Assembly: GCA_016125095.1 (NCBI GenBank)
Contig: WGMK01000024.1
Span: 29,654-93,653 of the forward strand
DNA length: 64,000 nt
From: Candidatus Hydrogenedens sp.
GTDB taxonomy: Bacteria > Hydrogenedentota > Hydrogenedentia > Hydrogenedentales > JAEUWI01
Direction of reading: 5' to 3'
Position numbers and translations under genes: made by a program. Positions 19,764-28,308 of the stretch are shown in pieces. Every line of letters begins with the position of its first letter. Position 1 is the first letter of the stretch. Under the pieces are notes generated by a model. The model worked only from the letters and a program-made list of their open reading frames with translations, had not been told where the DNA came from and searched no databases.

Positions 19764-20213
19764 GTGGCTGAACGTACCTTTGTGATGATTAAGCCGGACG
19801 GCGTGGGCCGCCGCCTGGTGGGCGAGTGCATCAAGCGCTTCGAACAGAAGGGCATGAAGCTGGTGGGGCTGAAGCTGCAGATCCTCGGCGAGGACGTGGC
19901 GAAGGCGCACTACGACGAGCACAAGGAACGCCCCTTTTTCGGCGATCTCGTGAGCTTTATCACGAGTGGCCCGACGGTGCAGATGGTGTGGGAAGGCCCG
20001 GACGCGGTGGCCCAGGTGCGCAAGATGAACGGCGCCACGGACTGCAAGAAGGCCGACATGGGCACCATCCGCGGCGATTTCGGGATGAGCCTGCAGAACA
20101 ACATGATTCACGCATCCGACTCGGTCGAAACGGCCGTGCGCGAGATTGCGCTGTATTTCAACGAGAACGAACTGTGGTCGTATGCCATGCCGGATGACGG
20201 CTGGCTGCAGTAG
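19764..20213 (+). CDS. ndk: nucleoside-diphosphate kinase
   Basis: Transfers the gamma phosphate from ATP to nucleoside diphosphates through a phospho-histidine intermediate. The 149 residues are near the standard length. Landmarks: N-terminal AERTFVMIKPDGVGRRLVGE, FFGDLVSFITSGPTVQMVWE, and the active-site NNMIHASDSVETA containing the catalytic histidine. It starts at GTG 19764 with AGGGAA about 9 bases upstream; longer readings add non-homologous sequence. The small basic peptide gene follows 20 bp later on the same strand. Confidence 0.97.
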   Translation: MAERTFVMIKPDGVGRRLVGECIKRFEQKGMKLVGLKLQILGEDVAKAHYDEHKERPFFGDLVSFITSGPTVQMVWEGPDAVAQVRKMNGATDCKKADMGTIRGDFGMSLQNNMIHASDSVETAVREIALYFNENELWSYAMPDDGWLQ

Positions 20214-20233
20214 ACCCAACTGGAGGACGTACG

Positions 20234-20323
20234 GTGGCTGGTGGACGTAAAGCCCGTAAGGCGAAGATTAACAAGCACAAGCGCAAGAAGAAGCGCCGCG
20301 CGAATCGTCACAAGAACAAGTAG
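20234..20323 (+). CDS. 29-residue basic ribosomal-type peptide (AURKAIP1/COX24-like)
   Basis: A short gene starting at GTG with GGAGG 7 bases upstream and ending in TAG. The product begins MAGGRKARKAKINKHKRKKK and ends RRANRHKNK, almost entirely Lys, Arg, His and Asn. The core K(I/M)xxHKRKKRxRxNRHKxK resembles the tiny bacterial proteins annotated as AURKAIP1/COX24-domain, bacterial relatives of mitochondrial small-subunit protein mS38. A role bound to the 30S subunit is likely by that comparison. It is right after ndk. Confidence 0.72.
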   Translation: MAGGRKARKAKINKHKRKKKRRANRHKNK

Positions 20324-20381
20324 TTCCTTCGGGGCTGCATGTTCCTGGCGCAGCGGATTTTCCGCGCGCCGATAGACTTGG

Positions 20382-20461
20382 CGCCCGGTCCGCAGGTATA
20401 ACTATGGCCTGCGGGCCGGGCGGTTTCGTGCCGCCCGGCAACCGGGCGCAATGCCCTTTTT
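20382..20461 (+). terminator. overlapping hairpins ending in a T-run
   Basis: A 15-bp arm (20382-20396) pairs with 20408-20422 with one G-U. Part of that second arm (20415-20423) can instead pair with 20431-20439. A third short stem GGGC/GCCC (20444-20456) is followed by TTTTT. It acts as terminator after ndk and the small peptide gene, or as an attenuator before the DUF1844 gene; the pairings are mutually exclusive. Confidence 0.45.
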
Positions 20462-20485
20462 CTCCAACGCGCGAGGTAGGCCGGC

Positions 20486-20953
20486 GTGAGCGACGACAAA
20501 CCCAAAATCATTATCGACGAGGATTGGAAATCGCAGGCGCAGCGGGAGCGCGACGAGCTGGCCCGCAAGCTGGAGGCCGAGAAGGCCGCCGCGGCGCAGG
20601 GCCAGGAAGAGGCAGACGCCGTATTGCCCGATGACGAGGCGATGCAACACGACCCTTTTCTCGCGCTCATCGGCAGTTTGGCCACCCAGACTATGTTCGC
20701 GCTCGGGGTGATTGCCCCGCCTGGCGCCAAGCAGGTGATGATCAACCTCGACGAGGCCGCCGTCACCCTCGAAATGCTCAAGGCCATCGAGGACAAGACG
20801 CAGGGCAACCTGACCGAGGAAGAGGACGCGGCGCTGAAAGAGGCGCTGACCGAGCTGGAACGGCTGTTCTCGGCGCGCGTGGCGCAGTTTCAGGAACAGG
20901 CCGCCAAGCAGCAGGGCATGAACCCCGACATGCTGCGCGGACCGGGCCTGTAA
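20486..20953 (+). CDS. DUF1844 family protein
   Basis: A 155-residue cytosolic protein starting at GTG. A charged, coiled-coil-like N-terminus (WKSQAQRERDELARKLEAEK) leads to the DUF1844 core: DPFLALIGSLATQTMFALGV, APPGAKQVMINLDEAAVT, and LEMLKAIEDKTQGNLTEEE. It ends with a Gln-rich helix. The family is common in Planctomycetota, Acidobacteriota and relatives; the function is unknown. A hydrophobic central segment could contact a membrane, but no clear signal is present. Confidence 0.85.
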   Translation: MSDDKPKIIIDEDWKSQAQRERDELARKLEAEKAAAAQGQEEADAVLPDDEAMQHDPFLALIGSLATQTMFALGVIAPPGAKQVMINLDEAAVTLEMLKAIEDKTQGNLTEEEDAALKEALTELERLFSARVAQFQEQAAKQQGMNPDMLRGPGL

Positions 20954-21167
20954 AAGAGTAACGGCGCCGGCCGCCGGGCGGTATCGTTGACTGCCCCGCC
21001 GCGCGCGCGTACACTGGCGGCTTTCCCGGGCGATGCGGCGTCCGGGCGGAAAAGCCCCGGAGGGCAGGCGGCGCGCTAAACCATTCGCGCACCTCCGGCG
21101 TCTATACGTCTGCGGGCACTCTTAGCTGTTTGGCCATACCGCACGCGGAACTCGGAGAATCAATCCC

Positions 21168-22970
21168 ATGTCCTCTCGATACCTCTTGATCCTGCTGCTG
21201 GCATCGGGCTTCACCGCCATGGCGGAAGACGCCGCCGCTCCGGAAGTGACCGAGGCCGAACCGGTCGAGTCGCCGGCGGAGGAAACCGCCACCGTGCCCG
21301 ACGCCATGGACGCCGAGGCCTTCGACATCTTCTCCACCAACAAGGAGATTACGCTCAACTACGATGCCGCCTTCTCCAAGCTGGAAGGCCGCAGCATCGC
21401 GGAGGAGATCGAAATCGAATTGCTGGACCTCGATTCGCTGCTCGAGCTGCTGAACGAGCACCAGCGCGAGCGCGTGGTACGCATGACGCTGGCCGACTGC
21501 ATTCAGCTGGGCCTGGCGCAGAATCCCGATATCGTGATTGCCGGCATGGAGCCGCTGATGGCGGAGGCCGACATCAGGGCCGCCAAGGGCGAGTTCGATC
21601 CGGTGGCGCAGATGGACGGCCGCTATACCGACGCCAGCATTTCGCTGTCGACGCAGCAGGTCGCTTTCGGCGGCATCGACGCGATCCAGAGCTACAACAC
21701 GACCGTGAACGCCCAGATCGGCGGCAAGCTCGCCACGGGCGCGATGTACGGCATCCTCTTCAACGCCACGAAAGACGAAGACACCTTCGGCAACTTCATT
21801 ACCGACTACAACACGCAAGCCACGCTGACGCTCACGCAGCCGCTGCTGCGGGGCTTCGGCATCAAGTACAACCGCGTACGCATCACGGCGGCCAAGAACA
21901 ACCTGCGCGCGACCGAGGCGCAGCTGAAGCTGACCGCCATGAATGCCGTGGCTGAAATCACGAAGGCCTACTGGGATCTCGTGGGCGCGGTGCAGGCCGT
22001 GCAGGTGAGCCAGGCCTCGCTCGACAATGCGCGCCGCCTGTACAAGGTGAACGAGACGCGCCGCGACATTGGCACGGCCGCCGACATCGAGGTGCTCAGC
22101 GCCAAGACGGGTGTTGCATCGCGCCAGAGCGACCTGATCAGCGCGCGGGCGCGCGTGGGCGATGCGAGCGACCGGCTCAAGCAGCTGCTCGACATGCGCG
22201 ACGGCGAGCGTTTCTCCGCCATGATTATCCTGCCGGTGGACCGCCCCAATACCGGAGACACTTACGGATTCGACCCCGATGCCTTCGACGTGGCGCTGCA
22301 GGAGAGCATGAACAAGGCGCTCGATCGCCGTCCGGAACTGGAGATTGCTGCCATCCAGATCGAGAATGCCGAGCTGGACGAATACCGCGCGCGCCGCGAC
22401 CTGCTGCCGCAGTTGGATATTTCGGGCAATTACGGCCAGGGCGGCCGCGACCGGGAACTCGACAAGGCCCTGAGCGGCATGCGCAGGGGAGACGAAGAAA
22501 TCTGGGGCTACGGTTTCCAGGCCTCGATTCCGATCGGCAACCGGGCCGCGCGCGGCGCCTACAAGCGCTCGAAGCTGACCACCCGCCAGGCCGAACTGCG
22601 CGAGGAAAAGCAGCGCACCGACATCATGGCGATGGTAAACATCATGGCGCGCAGCGTGCTGACCAACCAGACGCTGATTACCAGCAACGAGCAGGCCGTG
22701 CGCCTGCAGGAAGCCGAAGTAGCGGCCGAGGAACAGCGGCTGCAGCTCGGCGTGACCACCAGCTGGCAGGTGCTTCAGGTGCAGGAACAACTGACGGCCG
22801 CGCGCACCGCGCTGTTGCAGTCGGAAGTCGCCTACGAAAAGTCGCTGATCGACTTGCAGTTGTCCGAGGGCACGCTGCTCGAGAACCTCGAGATTTCCGT
22901 GGCACCCCCGGCCGACGACGGCTATGGCGACGTGACCTATTTCCGCAGTCTCAATCCGTTCTGGAAGTAA
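21168..22970 (+). CDS. TolC-family outer-membrane efflux channel
   Basis: Exported outer-membrane protein, 600 residues, longer than E. coli TolC (about 490) because of an acidic N-terminal extension (about 20-105) after the signal peptide (YLLILLLASGFTAMAED). The two OEP repeats are visible: MTLADCIQLGLAQNPDIVIA begins the first, with helical pairs such as EAQLKLTAMNAVAEITKAYW and RQSDLISARARVGDASDRLK; the second half ends AYEKSLIDLQLSEGTLLENL. It indicates a didermal envelope. No adaptor or pump gene is adjacent, so the partner is elsewhere. An in-register GGAGA lies upstream of the ATG. Confidence 0.88.
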   Translation: MSSRYLLILLLASGFTAMAEDAAAPEVTEAEPVESPAEETATVPDAMDAEAFDIFSTNKEITLNYDAAFSKLEGRSIAEEIEIELLDLDSLLELLNEHQRERVVRMTLADCIQLGLAQNPDIVIAGMEPLMAEADIRAAKGEFDPVAQMDGRYTDASISLSTQQVAFGGIDAIQSYNTTVNAQIGGKLATGAMYGILFNATKDEDTFGNFITDYNTQATLTLTQPLLRGFGIKYNRVRITAAKNNLRATEAQLKLTAMNAVAEITKAYWDLVGAVQAVQVSQASLDNARRLYKVNETRRDIGTAADIEVLSAKTGVASRQSDLISARARVGDASDRLKQLLDMRDGERFSAMIILPVDRPNTGDTYGFDPDAFDVALQESMNKALDRRPELEIAAIQIENAELDEYRARRDLLPQLDISGNYGQGGRDRELDKALSGMRRGDEEIWGYGFQASIPIGNRAARGAYKRSKLTTRQAELREEKQRTDIMAMVNIMARSVLTNQTLITSNEQAVRLQEAEVAAEEQRLQLGVTTSWQVLQVQEQLTAARTALLQSEVAYEKSLIDLQLSEGTLLENLEISVAPPADDGYGDVTYFRSLNPFWK

Positions 22971-23001
22971 CCCGCAATTTCTTTAGAGGAAGTTTAATCC
23001 G

Positions 23002-24096
23002 ATGGGCAAGCAATTCAAGGTGGCGCTGCTGCGCGGCGATGGTATCGGTCCTGAAATCTCCGACGAGGCGGTGAAGGTGTTGCGCGCCCTCGAACCCAAG
23101 CACGACGTCGCCTTCCGGATCCTCGAGGGCGACTTCGGCGGCGCGGCGTACTTCAAGCACGGCCACTCCTTTCCCGAGGCCACCAAGGAACTCTGCGACG
23201 AGGCCGACGCCATCGTGAAGGGGCCCATCGGCCTGAGCCACGAGGAATCAAAAAAGATCCCCGTGGACGAGCAGCCCGAACGCGGCGCCCTGCTGCCCCT
23301 GCGCCGCCGCTACAACACCTTCGCCAACTTCCGCCCGGTCTATCTGCCCGCCGAGCTGGCGCACTTCTCGCCGCTGAAGCCGCATGTGGTGGAGGGCGGC
23401 ATTGACTTCATGATGATCCGCGAACTCGTGGGCGGCCTCTACTTCGGCACGAAGGAAACGGGCGTCAACGACCAGGGCAAGCGCTACGTAGACGAGCACC
23501 TCGAGTACGACGAGGACCAGATCGCCGCGATTCTGCACGTGGGCTTCAAGGAAGCCATGGGCCGCAAGAAGGTGCTGCACAACGTGCACAAGAGCAACGT
23601 GCTCAAGTCGAGCGTGCTCTGGAACGAGGTGCTCGATGAGATCGCGCCGCAGTATCCCGAAGTGACCGTGAAGCACATCATCGTCGACGCGGCCGCCACG
23701 GCGCTCGTGCTCAACCCGCGCCAGTTCGACGTGATGGTGATGGAAAACATGTTTGGCGACATCCTCAGCGACCTCGGCGGCGGCATTCTCGGCTCGCTCG
23801 GGCTGATGCCCTCCGCCTGCGTGGGCCCCGACAAGGCCTACTACGAGCCCTCGCACGGCTCCGCCCCCGACATCGCCGGCAAGGGCATCGCCAATCCCTA
23901 CAGCATGATCGGCTCCATCGCCCTCATGCTCGACAAGAGCTTCGGCATGCCCGAGGCCGCCCGCCAAGTGTGGGACGCCATGCGCGCCGTCTTCGGCGAA
24001 GGCATCACCACCGCCGACCTCCGCGACCCCGAAGGCAAGAGCACCATCCTCACCACCGCCGAATTCGGCGACAAGGTGGTTGAAGCACTGGGATAA
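23002..24096 (+). CDS. leuB: 3-isopropylmalate dehydrogenase family (LeuB)
   Basis: NAD-dependent beta-decarboxylating dehydrogenase, 364 residues, third step of leucine synthesis if LeuB. Motifs: N-terminal VALLRGDGIGPEISDEAVKV, catalytic Tyr region GGLYFGTKET, Lys region VTVKHIIVDAAATALVLNP, the metal-binding ENMFGDILSDLGGG, and EPSHGSAPDIAGKGIANP of the NAD site. The usual substrate-loop segment reads ALLPLRRRYNTFANFRPV, somewhat different from typical LeuB, so isocitrate- or homoisocitrate-type activity cannot be excluded. AGAGGAAG precedes the ATG. leuC/leuD are not nearby. Confidence 0.83.
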   Translation: MGKQFKVALLRGDGIGPEISDEAVKVLRALEPKHDVAFRILEGDFGGAAYFKHGHSFPEATKELCDEADAIVKGPIGLSHEESKKIPVDEQPERGALLPLRRRYNTFANFRPVYLPAELAHFSPLKPHVVEGGIDFMMIRELVGGLYFGTKETGVNDQGKRYVDEHLEYDEDQIAAILHVGFKEAMGRKKVLHNVHKSNVLKSSVLWNEVLDEIAPQYPEVTVKHIIVDAAATALVLNPRQFDVMVMENMFGDILSDLGGGILGSLGLMPSACVGPDKAYYEPSHGSAPDIAGKGIANPYSMIGSIALMLDKSFGMPEAARQVWDAMRAVFGEGITTADLRDPEGKSTILTTAEFGDKVVEALG

Positions 24097-24131
24097 CGGC
24101 TTCGCAGCCTCATCATGCAGCAGAGAGGGCC

Positions 24132-25058
24132 GTGATGATCGAGCGCCCTGTCGAGATACCCTCCGGGCCATACCGCCTCTCGGGCACCTATTGCGCCGCG
24201 GATAGTTCGTTGCCCCAGTCCATCGTGCTGATGATCCACGGCAGTGGGCCGCTTGATCGCGATGAGAATTTCGGCACCCAGCGGCTTGATGTCTTTAACA
24301 CTATCGCGCACCATCTCGCCGGCGCCGGCATCGCCAGTGTTCGCTACGACAAGCGAGGCTGCGGCGCAAGTACGGGCGATTACCACACCACTGGCTTTTG
24401 CGACCTGATCAGCGACGCTGTGCGTGTCATGGACTGGATACGCAAGACTTATCCCGAGGTCTCGCTCTACCTGCTCGGCCACAGCGAAGGCTGCCTCATT
24501 GCGCCGCACGCCGCGCTGCGGCGCCCGGATATTGCCGGGCTGATTCTCCTGTGCCCTTTTGTCGAGCGCATGGAATCCGTACTGATGCGGCAGGCAGTTC
24601 AGATAGAACGCGAGCTGGCCCGCCTGCCCGGCATTGCCGGCACGCTCAACCGACTCGCCGCGCGCCTATTCGGCACGCCCACCGCGACTCAGCGCAAACT
24701 GATCGCGCGCCTCCGCTCGACCAAGCAAGATACTTCCCGCGTTGGCCTGCGGCGCTTCCCCGACAAGTGGCTGCGCGAACTGCTCGACGTCGATCCGGAG
24801 AGCGTCTTCCGCCAGATCGACCACCCCATGCTGCTCATCGGCGGCGCGAAAGACGTGCAATGTCTGCCCGAAGACGTGTCTCGCATCGCCGCACTTTCGC
24901 CCGCCCCGATTGAGTCGCACGTACTCGAAGACCTCACGCACCTCCTGCGCTGCGACGACGGACCTCCATCGCTGATGGGTAGCCGACGATTGCCTGATAA
25001 ACCGATTGAGCCAGCGATACTCGACCTGATTCTACGGTGGGTTTGCAAGCATCGCTGA
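24132..25058 (+). CDS. alpha/beta-hydrolase family protein
   Basis: A 308-residue serine hydrolase. The oxyanion-hole motif MIHGSGPLDRDENF, nucleophile elbow LLGHSEGCL, a later acidic residue in GGAKDVQCLPEDV and the histidine in DLTHLLR make a full Ser-Asp-His triad. This HGSGPxDRDE type is common among uncharacterised alpha/beta hydrolases and peptidase-S9-like esterases. No signal peptide is seen. The start is GTG 24132 or the adjacent ATG 24135, after GAGAGGG. It follows leuB by 35 bp, but a pathway link is not evident. Confidence 0.82.
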   Translation: MMIERPVEIPSGPYRLSGTYCAADSSLPQSIVLMIHGSGPLDRDENFGTQRLDVFNTIAHHLAGAGIASVRYDKRGCGASTGDYHTTGFCDLISDAVRVMDWIRKTYPEVSLYLLGHSEGCLIAPHAALRRPDIAGLILLCPFVERMESVLMRQAVQIERELARLPGIAGTLNRLAARLFGTPTATQRKLIARLRSTKQDTSRVGLRRFPDKWLRELLDVDPESVFRQIDHPMLLIGGAKDVQCLPEDVSRIAALSPAPIESHVLEDLTHLLRCDDGPPSLMGSRRLPDKPIEPAILDLILRWVCKHR

Positions 25059-25153
25059 GCGGCTTCCGCTCCCTCCTGCTGCGGTGAAAGTCAGGATTTC
25101 TCGTAACAGGCGAGACATTTCTAAAAGGCCTTGTGAGTTAGAGGAAGACTCCT

Positions 25154-25516
25154 ATGCCGATTCGAGTCAATTATCGAAAACTCGCGTACGAAACCTATCC
25201 GCCGATATGCGCCTATTGCGGCTTCGGGGTTCCAGAGGTCTTGGAAGTCGCTCACCTCAACGGGGACCGAAGCTGTAACGACATCGAGAATCTGGCAATT
25301 CTATGCCCGAACTGCCACAAGATGCATGATATCGGGATGATACCCACGGCAGTCGTCGTAGAAATGCGGGACCGGGAGCGCACCATCGATTGGAGCATCC
25401 GAATGAAAGATGCGGGCAAGAAGGCCGCGCAAACGCGGAAACGCAAAGCGGCCGCAAAGAGGGCATGGAACACAAGACGCGGGAGCGAGGCCTCGGGGTC
25501 GGATACCGCCGAATAG
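25154..25516 (+). CDS. small HNH endonuclease-like protein
   Basis: A 120-residue protein with a compact HNH fold: CAYCG, then VAHLNGDRSCNDIENL with the catalytic His and Asn, and LCPNCHKMHD with the second zinc Cys pair and the final histidines. The C-terminal third is Lys/Arg-rich (KKAAQTRKRKAAAKRAW) and probably contacts DNA. AGAGGAAG precedes the ATG. HNH proteins of this size occur in mobile elements and defence loci, and a palindrome-rich stretch follows. No partner gene identifies its job. Confidence 0.78.
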   Translation: MPIRVNYRKLAYETYPPICAYCGFGVPEVLEVAHLNGDRSCNDIENLAILCPNCHKMHDIGMIPTAVVVEMRDRERTIDWSIRMKDAGKKAAQTRKRKAAAKRAWNTRRGSEASGSDTAE

Positions 25517-25522
25517 GCTGCT

Positions 25523-25842
25523 ATGGGCGGGTTTCCTGACCCGCCTACGCTTCTGACCGTCAGGTCTCCACGAGTTCGACGCAATAGCGCCAAGATGGCT
25601 CGACAAAGTCTCGCACCACCGTGTCGCCCTCTTCGTTGCAGCTTGCTGCTTTGGAGTGCGGCGGACTTGCCGCCGCTTTGCCGAAGGGAGCTTGCTCCCG
25701 GCGCGGGCACATCGGACTAGAACCAGCCACGCGGCGACGGGAGCTGTCCGCTCCCTGGGAAAGGCGGGAGCTTGCTCCCGCACTCCACGGCGTGGCAGGG
25801 CCGCGTGGAAAAAAGTGTGGCGGGATCTCTCGACCCCGCCAC
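25523..25842. repeat. palindrome-rich intergenic region
   Basis: The gene-free stretch 25517-25871 holds several perfect hairpins: GGCGGGT/ACCCGCC (about 25527-25547), three versions of GGGAGC...GCTCCC (25686-25699, 25739-25755, 25765-25780) and GTGGCGGG/CCCGCCAC (25817-25842). It also contains one member of a dispersed 28-bp repeat (25587-25614). The small in-frame stretches here look like chance. It resembles an accumulation of degenerate non-autonomous repeats. Confidence 0.6.
25587..25614 (+). repeat. dispersed repeat, copy 1 (inverse of 48003-48030)
   Basis: GCGCCAAGATGGCTCGACAA followed by AGTCTCGC matches, with about two differences, the reverse complement of the intergenic sequence at 48003-48030. 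Confidence 0.65.
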
Positions 25843-25871
25843 GCTGGAAAATTGTTAAATCCGGCCGCTGA

Positions 25872-26744
25872 TTAGATGAGGTCCAGGCCCTGCAGGATGG
25901 CGTCAAGCTTCTTCGACGTCGATTCCAGCACGGGGGTGAGCGGCAGGCGCAGGTTATTCTCGATCAGGCCCATCTTCGCGAGGCAGGCCTTCACGGGCAT
26001 GGGGTTTGTTTCGATGAACAGGCCCTTGAAAAGCGGCAGCATGGCGTAGTGGATTTCCTTCGCGCCCGCGAAGTCGCCCGCGTTGGCCTTGGCGGTGAGC
26101 GCGGCCATCTGCGCCGGCACCACGTTGGCCGCCACGGACACCACGCCCTTGGCGCCCACGGCCATCATCGGCAGGGTCAGGCTGTCGTCGCCCGACATGA
26201 CGTTGATGTCGCACAGCGAGATAATCGCCGACACCTGATCGACGCTACCGCAGGCTTCCTTCACCGATACGATGTTTTCCACCTTGTTCAGCTCGGCGAT
26301 GGTTTCCGGCTCGAGCTTGGTGGCGGTGCGGCCCGGCACGTTGTACAGCATGATCGGCAGGCCCGAGGCGGCATTGGCCACGGCAGTGTAATGCGCAATC
26401 TGGCCGGCCGCGGTGGGCTTGTTGTAGTAGGGGGTAATCAGCAGCGCGCCGTCGGCGCCGGCTTCCTTGGCGAAGGCGGTGAGGCCCACGGCCTCCTTCG
26501 TGTTGTTCGACCCCGTGCCCGCCACCACCGGCACCCGGCCCGCCACGCGCTCGATGGCGAAGCGGATCAGCTGCTTCTGCTCGTCGTGCGAGAGCGTGGC
26601 CGCCTCGCCCGAGCAGCCGCACGGCACGATGCCGTTGGTGCCCTGTTCAATCTGCCAGTCGATCAGCCGGCCGTAGGCGTCGAAGTCGATGTCGGAGTTG
26701 GCCTTGAACGGAGTGACCAGAGCCGGAAAGGAGCCAGAGTACAT
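25872..26744 (-). CDS. dapA: 4-hydroxy-tetrahydrodipicolinate synthase
   Basis: Condenses pyruvate with aspartate semialdehyde, the first committed step of lysine and meso-diaminopimelate synthesis. The 290 residues are standard. The Schiff-base lysine is in IVSVKEACGS; the tyrosine and arginine of the active site are in LYNVPGRTATK. The usual GTTGE motif, whose first threonine belongs to the proton relay, reads GCSGEAATLSHDEQ here: Thr-Thr is replaced by Cys-Ser. The rest is canonical (MYSGSFPALVTPFK, TPYYNKPT). It lies downstream of dnaB on the same strand, 106 bp away, so it may have its own promoter. Confidence 0.93.
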   Translation of the reverse strand: MYSGSFPALVTPFKANSDIDFDAYGRLIDWQIEQGTNGIVPCGCSGEAATLSHDEQKQLIRFAIERVAGRVPVVAGTGSNNTKEAVGLTAFAKEAGADGALLITPYYNKPTAAGQIAHYTAVANAASGLPIMLYNVPGRTATKLEPETIAELNKVENIVSVKEACGSVDQVSAIISLCDINVMSGDDSLTLPMMAVGAKGVVSVAANVVPAQMAALTAKANAGDFAGAKEIHYAMLPLFKGLFIETNPMPVKACLAKMGLIENNLRLPLTPVLESTSKKLDAILQGLDLI

Positions 26745-26850
26745 GGTTGGGGATTCCCGTGGTGTGTGAGTTGCCGCGAGGCCTGGCCTCGGTTATTGCT
26801 TGGGGTATGCGCAGATCCGGCCGCGGATCATAGCACACGGCACGCCGGAT

Positions 26851-28305
26851 TTAGAACGGCATGTCGTCTTCTTCGTAGGTCTCTTCGATGTTGTAGTCCA
26901 CGTCATAGCTCTCTTCCGGGGGCGTCTCGCGGATATGGCCCTCGGGGCCTTCCGCCAGGTTCCGGAAACGCTGGATGTTCTTTTCGAACAGCAGCTCGAC
27001 CAGCCCCGTGGGGCCGTTGCGCTGCTTGGCTATATTCACCCGGATGACGTTTTCGCGTCCTTCCGACTGATGGGCGGGCAGCCGCGCCAGCATCATCACC
27101 ACGTCGGCGTCCTGCTCGATGGCGCCCGACTCGCGCAGGTGCGACAGCTTGGGCGTGCCGCTGTCGTCCTTCTCGGCCTCGCGGCTCAGCTGCGAGAGCG
27201 CCAGCACGGGGCACCGCAGTTCGCGCGCGATGCCCTTAATCGCGCGGCTGATTTCGGAGATTTCCACCTGCCGGCTCTCCGCCCGCTTCGAGCCGTGCAT
27301 CAGCTGCAAGTAGTCGACGATGATCATGTCGAGCCCGTGGCGCGAGGCGTGCCGCCGCGCCTTCGAGCGCAGTTCGAGAATGCCCATGCCCGGCGTGTCG
27401 TCGATGTAGATCGGCGCGGTGCTGAGGGCTCCCGCCGCGCGCTGCAGCTTGGGAAACTCGCCGCGCGCCAGGAAGCCCGTGCGCAGGCGCGAAGCGTCCA
27501 CGTTGCCTTCCATGCACAGCAGACGCTGCACCAGCTGTTCCTTGCCCATTTCGAGGCTGAACACCAGCACGCTCTTCTGCGCCTTGATGGCGGCATGCGC
27601 CGCGATATTGAGCGAGAAGGCGGTCTTACCCACTGAGGGCCGCGCCGCGATAATGATCATGTCGGAGGGCTGGAAGCCGGAGAGCATCTCGTCGAGCCGG
27701 GCGAATCCGCTCGGCACGCCGGTGATGCCGGTGCCCGCGCGGATCTGATCCTCGATGCGCTTGATGCCTTCCTCGAGCAGATCGCCGACCTTGTACACCG
27801 GGTTCTGCTGGCGCGTTTCCGCAATCTTGAAGATTTCGGATTCCGCGCGGTCGAGCAGATCGGCCACCTCGCCCTCGCCCACGTAGGCCTCGGAAGCCAT
27901 GCGGGTGCAGGTCTCGATGATGCGGCGCAGCGTGGCCGACTCGAGCACGATGCGCGCGTAATACTCGACGTTCGCGCTCGTCGGCACGGCCCCGGTCAGC
28001 TCGGCGATATACGCCGCCCCGCCGGATTCGTCCAGCTTGCCCAGGCGCGTCAGCTGCTCGAGCAGCGTGATCAGGTCCACGGGCGTGTTCTTGCCGAACA
28101 GCCCCACCACGGCGTCGTAAATATGCTGGTGCGCGGGATGATAAAAAACGTCTTCGCCGCAGTCGCGAAGAATCTCGACTGCGGCGCCGACGGCTTCAGG
28201 ATTCAGCAGCATCGCGCCCAATACCGAGCGCTCTGCCTCTATGTTCTGCGGGGGCGTCCTGTCGAAAAGATTCCCCGGCTCTTTGGAACGGGGGGACACC
28301 GCCAT
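26851..28305 (-). CDS. dnaB: replicative DNA helicase DnaB with SSB-like C-terminal tip
   Basis: Hexameric helicase that unwinds the replication fork. It has 484 residues. The N-terminal domain starts PPQNIEAERSVLGAMLLNPE; the RecA-like core has Walker A IIAARPSVGKTAFSLNIA, VFSLEMGKEQLVQRLL, Walker B GLDMIIVDYLQLM, LSQLSREAE, and the arginine-finger region VNIAKQRNGPTG. No intein is seen. After the usual end (NIQRFRNLAE) comes an acidic tail finishing YEEDDMPF, almost the DDDIPF tip of bacterial SSB and very like the SSB encoded in this same cluster (PEDDIPF). The gene starts 3 bp after the rplI stop, so translation is coupled. Confidence 0.97.
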   Translation of the reverse strand: MAVSPRSKEPGNLFDRTPPQNIEAERSVLGAMLLNPEAVGAAVEILRDCGEDVFYHPAHQHIYDAVVGLFGKNTPVDLITLLEQLTRLGKLDESGGAAYIAELTGAVPTSANVEYYARIVLESATLRRIIETCTRMASEAYVGEGEVADLLDRAESEIFKIAETRQQNPVYKVGDLLEEGIKRIEDQIRAGTGITGVPSGFARLDEMLSGFQPSDMIIIAARPSVGKTAFSLNIAAHAAIKAQKSVLVFSLEMGKEQLVQRLLCMEGNVDASRLRTGFLARGEFPKLQRAAGALSTAPIYIDDTPGMGILELRSKARRHASRHGLDMIIVDYLQLMHGSKRAESRQVEISEISRAIKGIARELRCPVLALSQLSREAEKDDSGTPKLSHLRESGAIEQDADVVMMLARLPAHQSEGRENVIRVNIAKQRNGPTGLVELLFEKNIQRFRNLAEGPEGHIRETPPEESYDVDYNIEETYEEDDMPF

Positions 28306-28308
28306 GGT

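Noticed and set aside
25084..25278. 64-residue frame before and across the HNH gene
   Set aside because: It overlaps the conserved HNH start in another frame and has no ribosome site.
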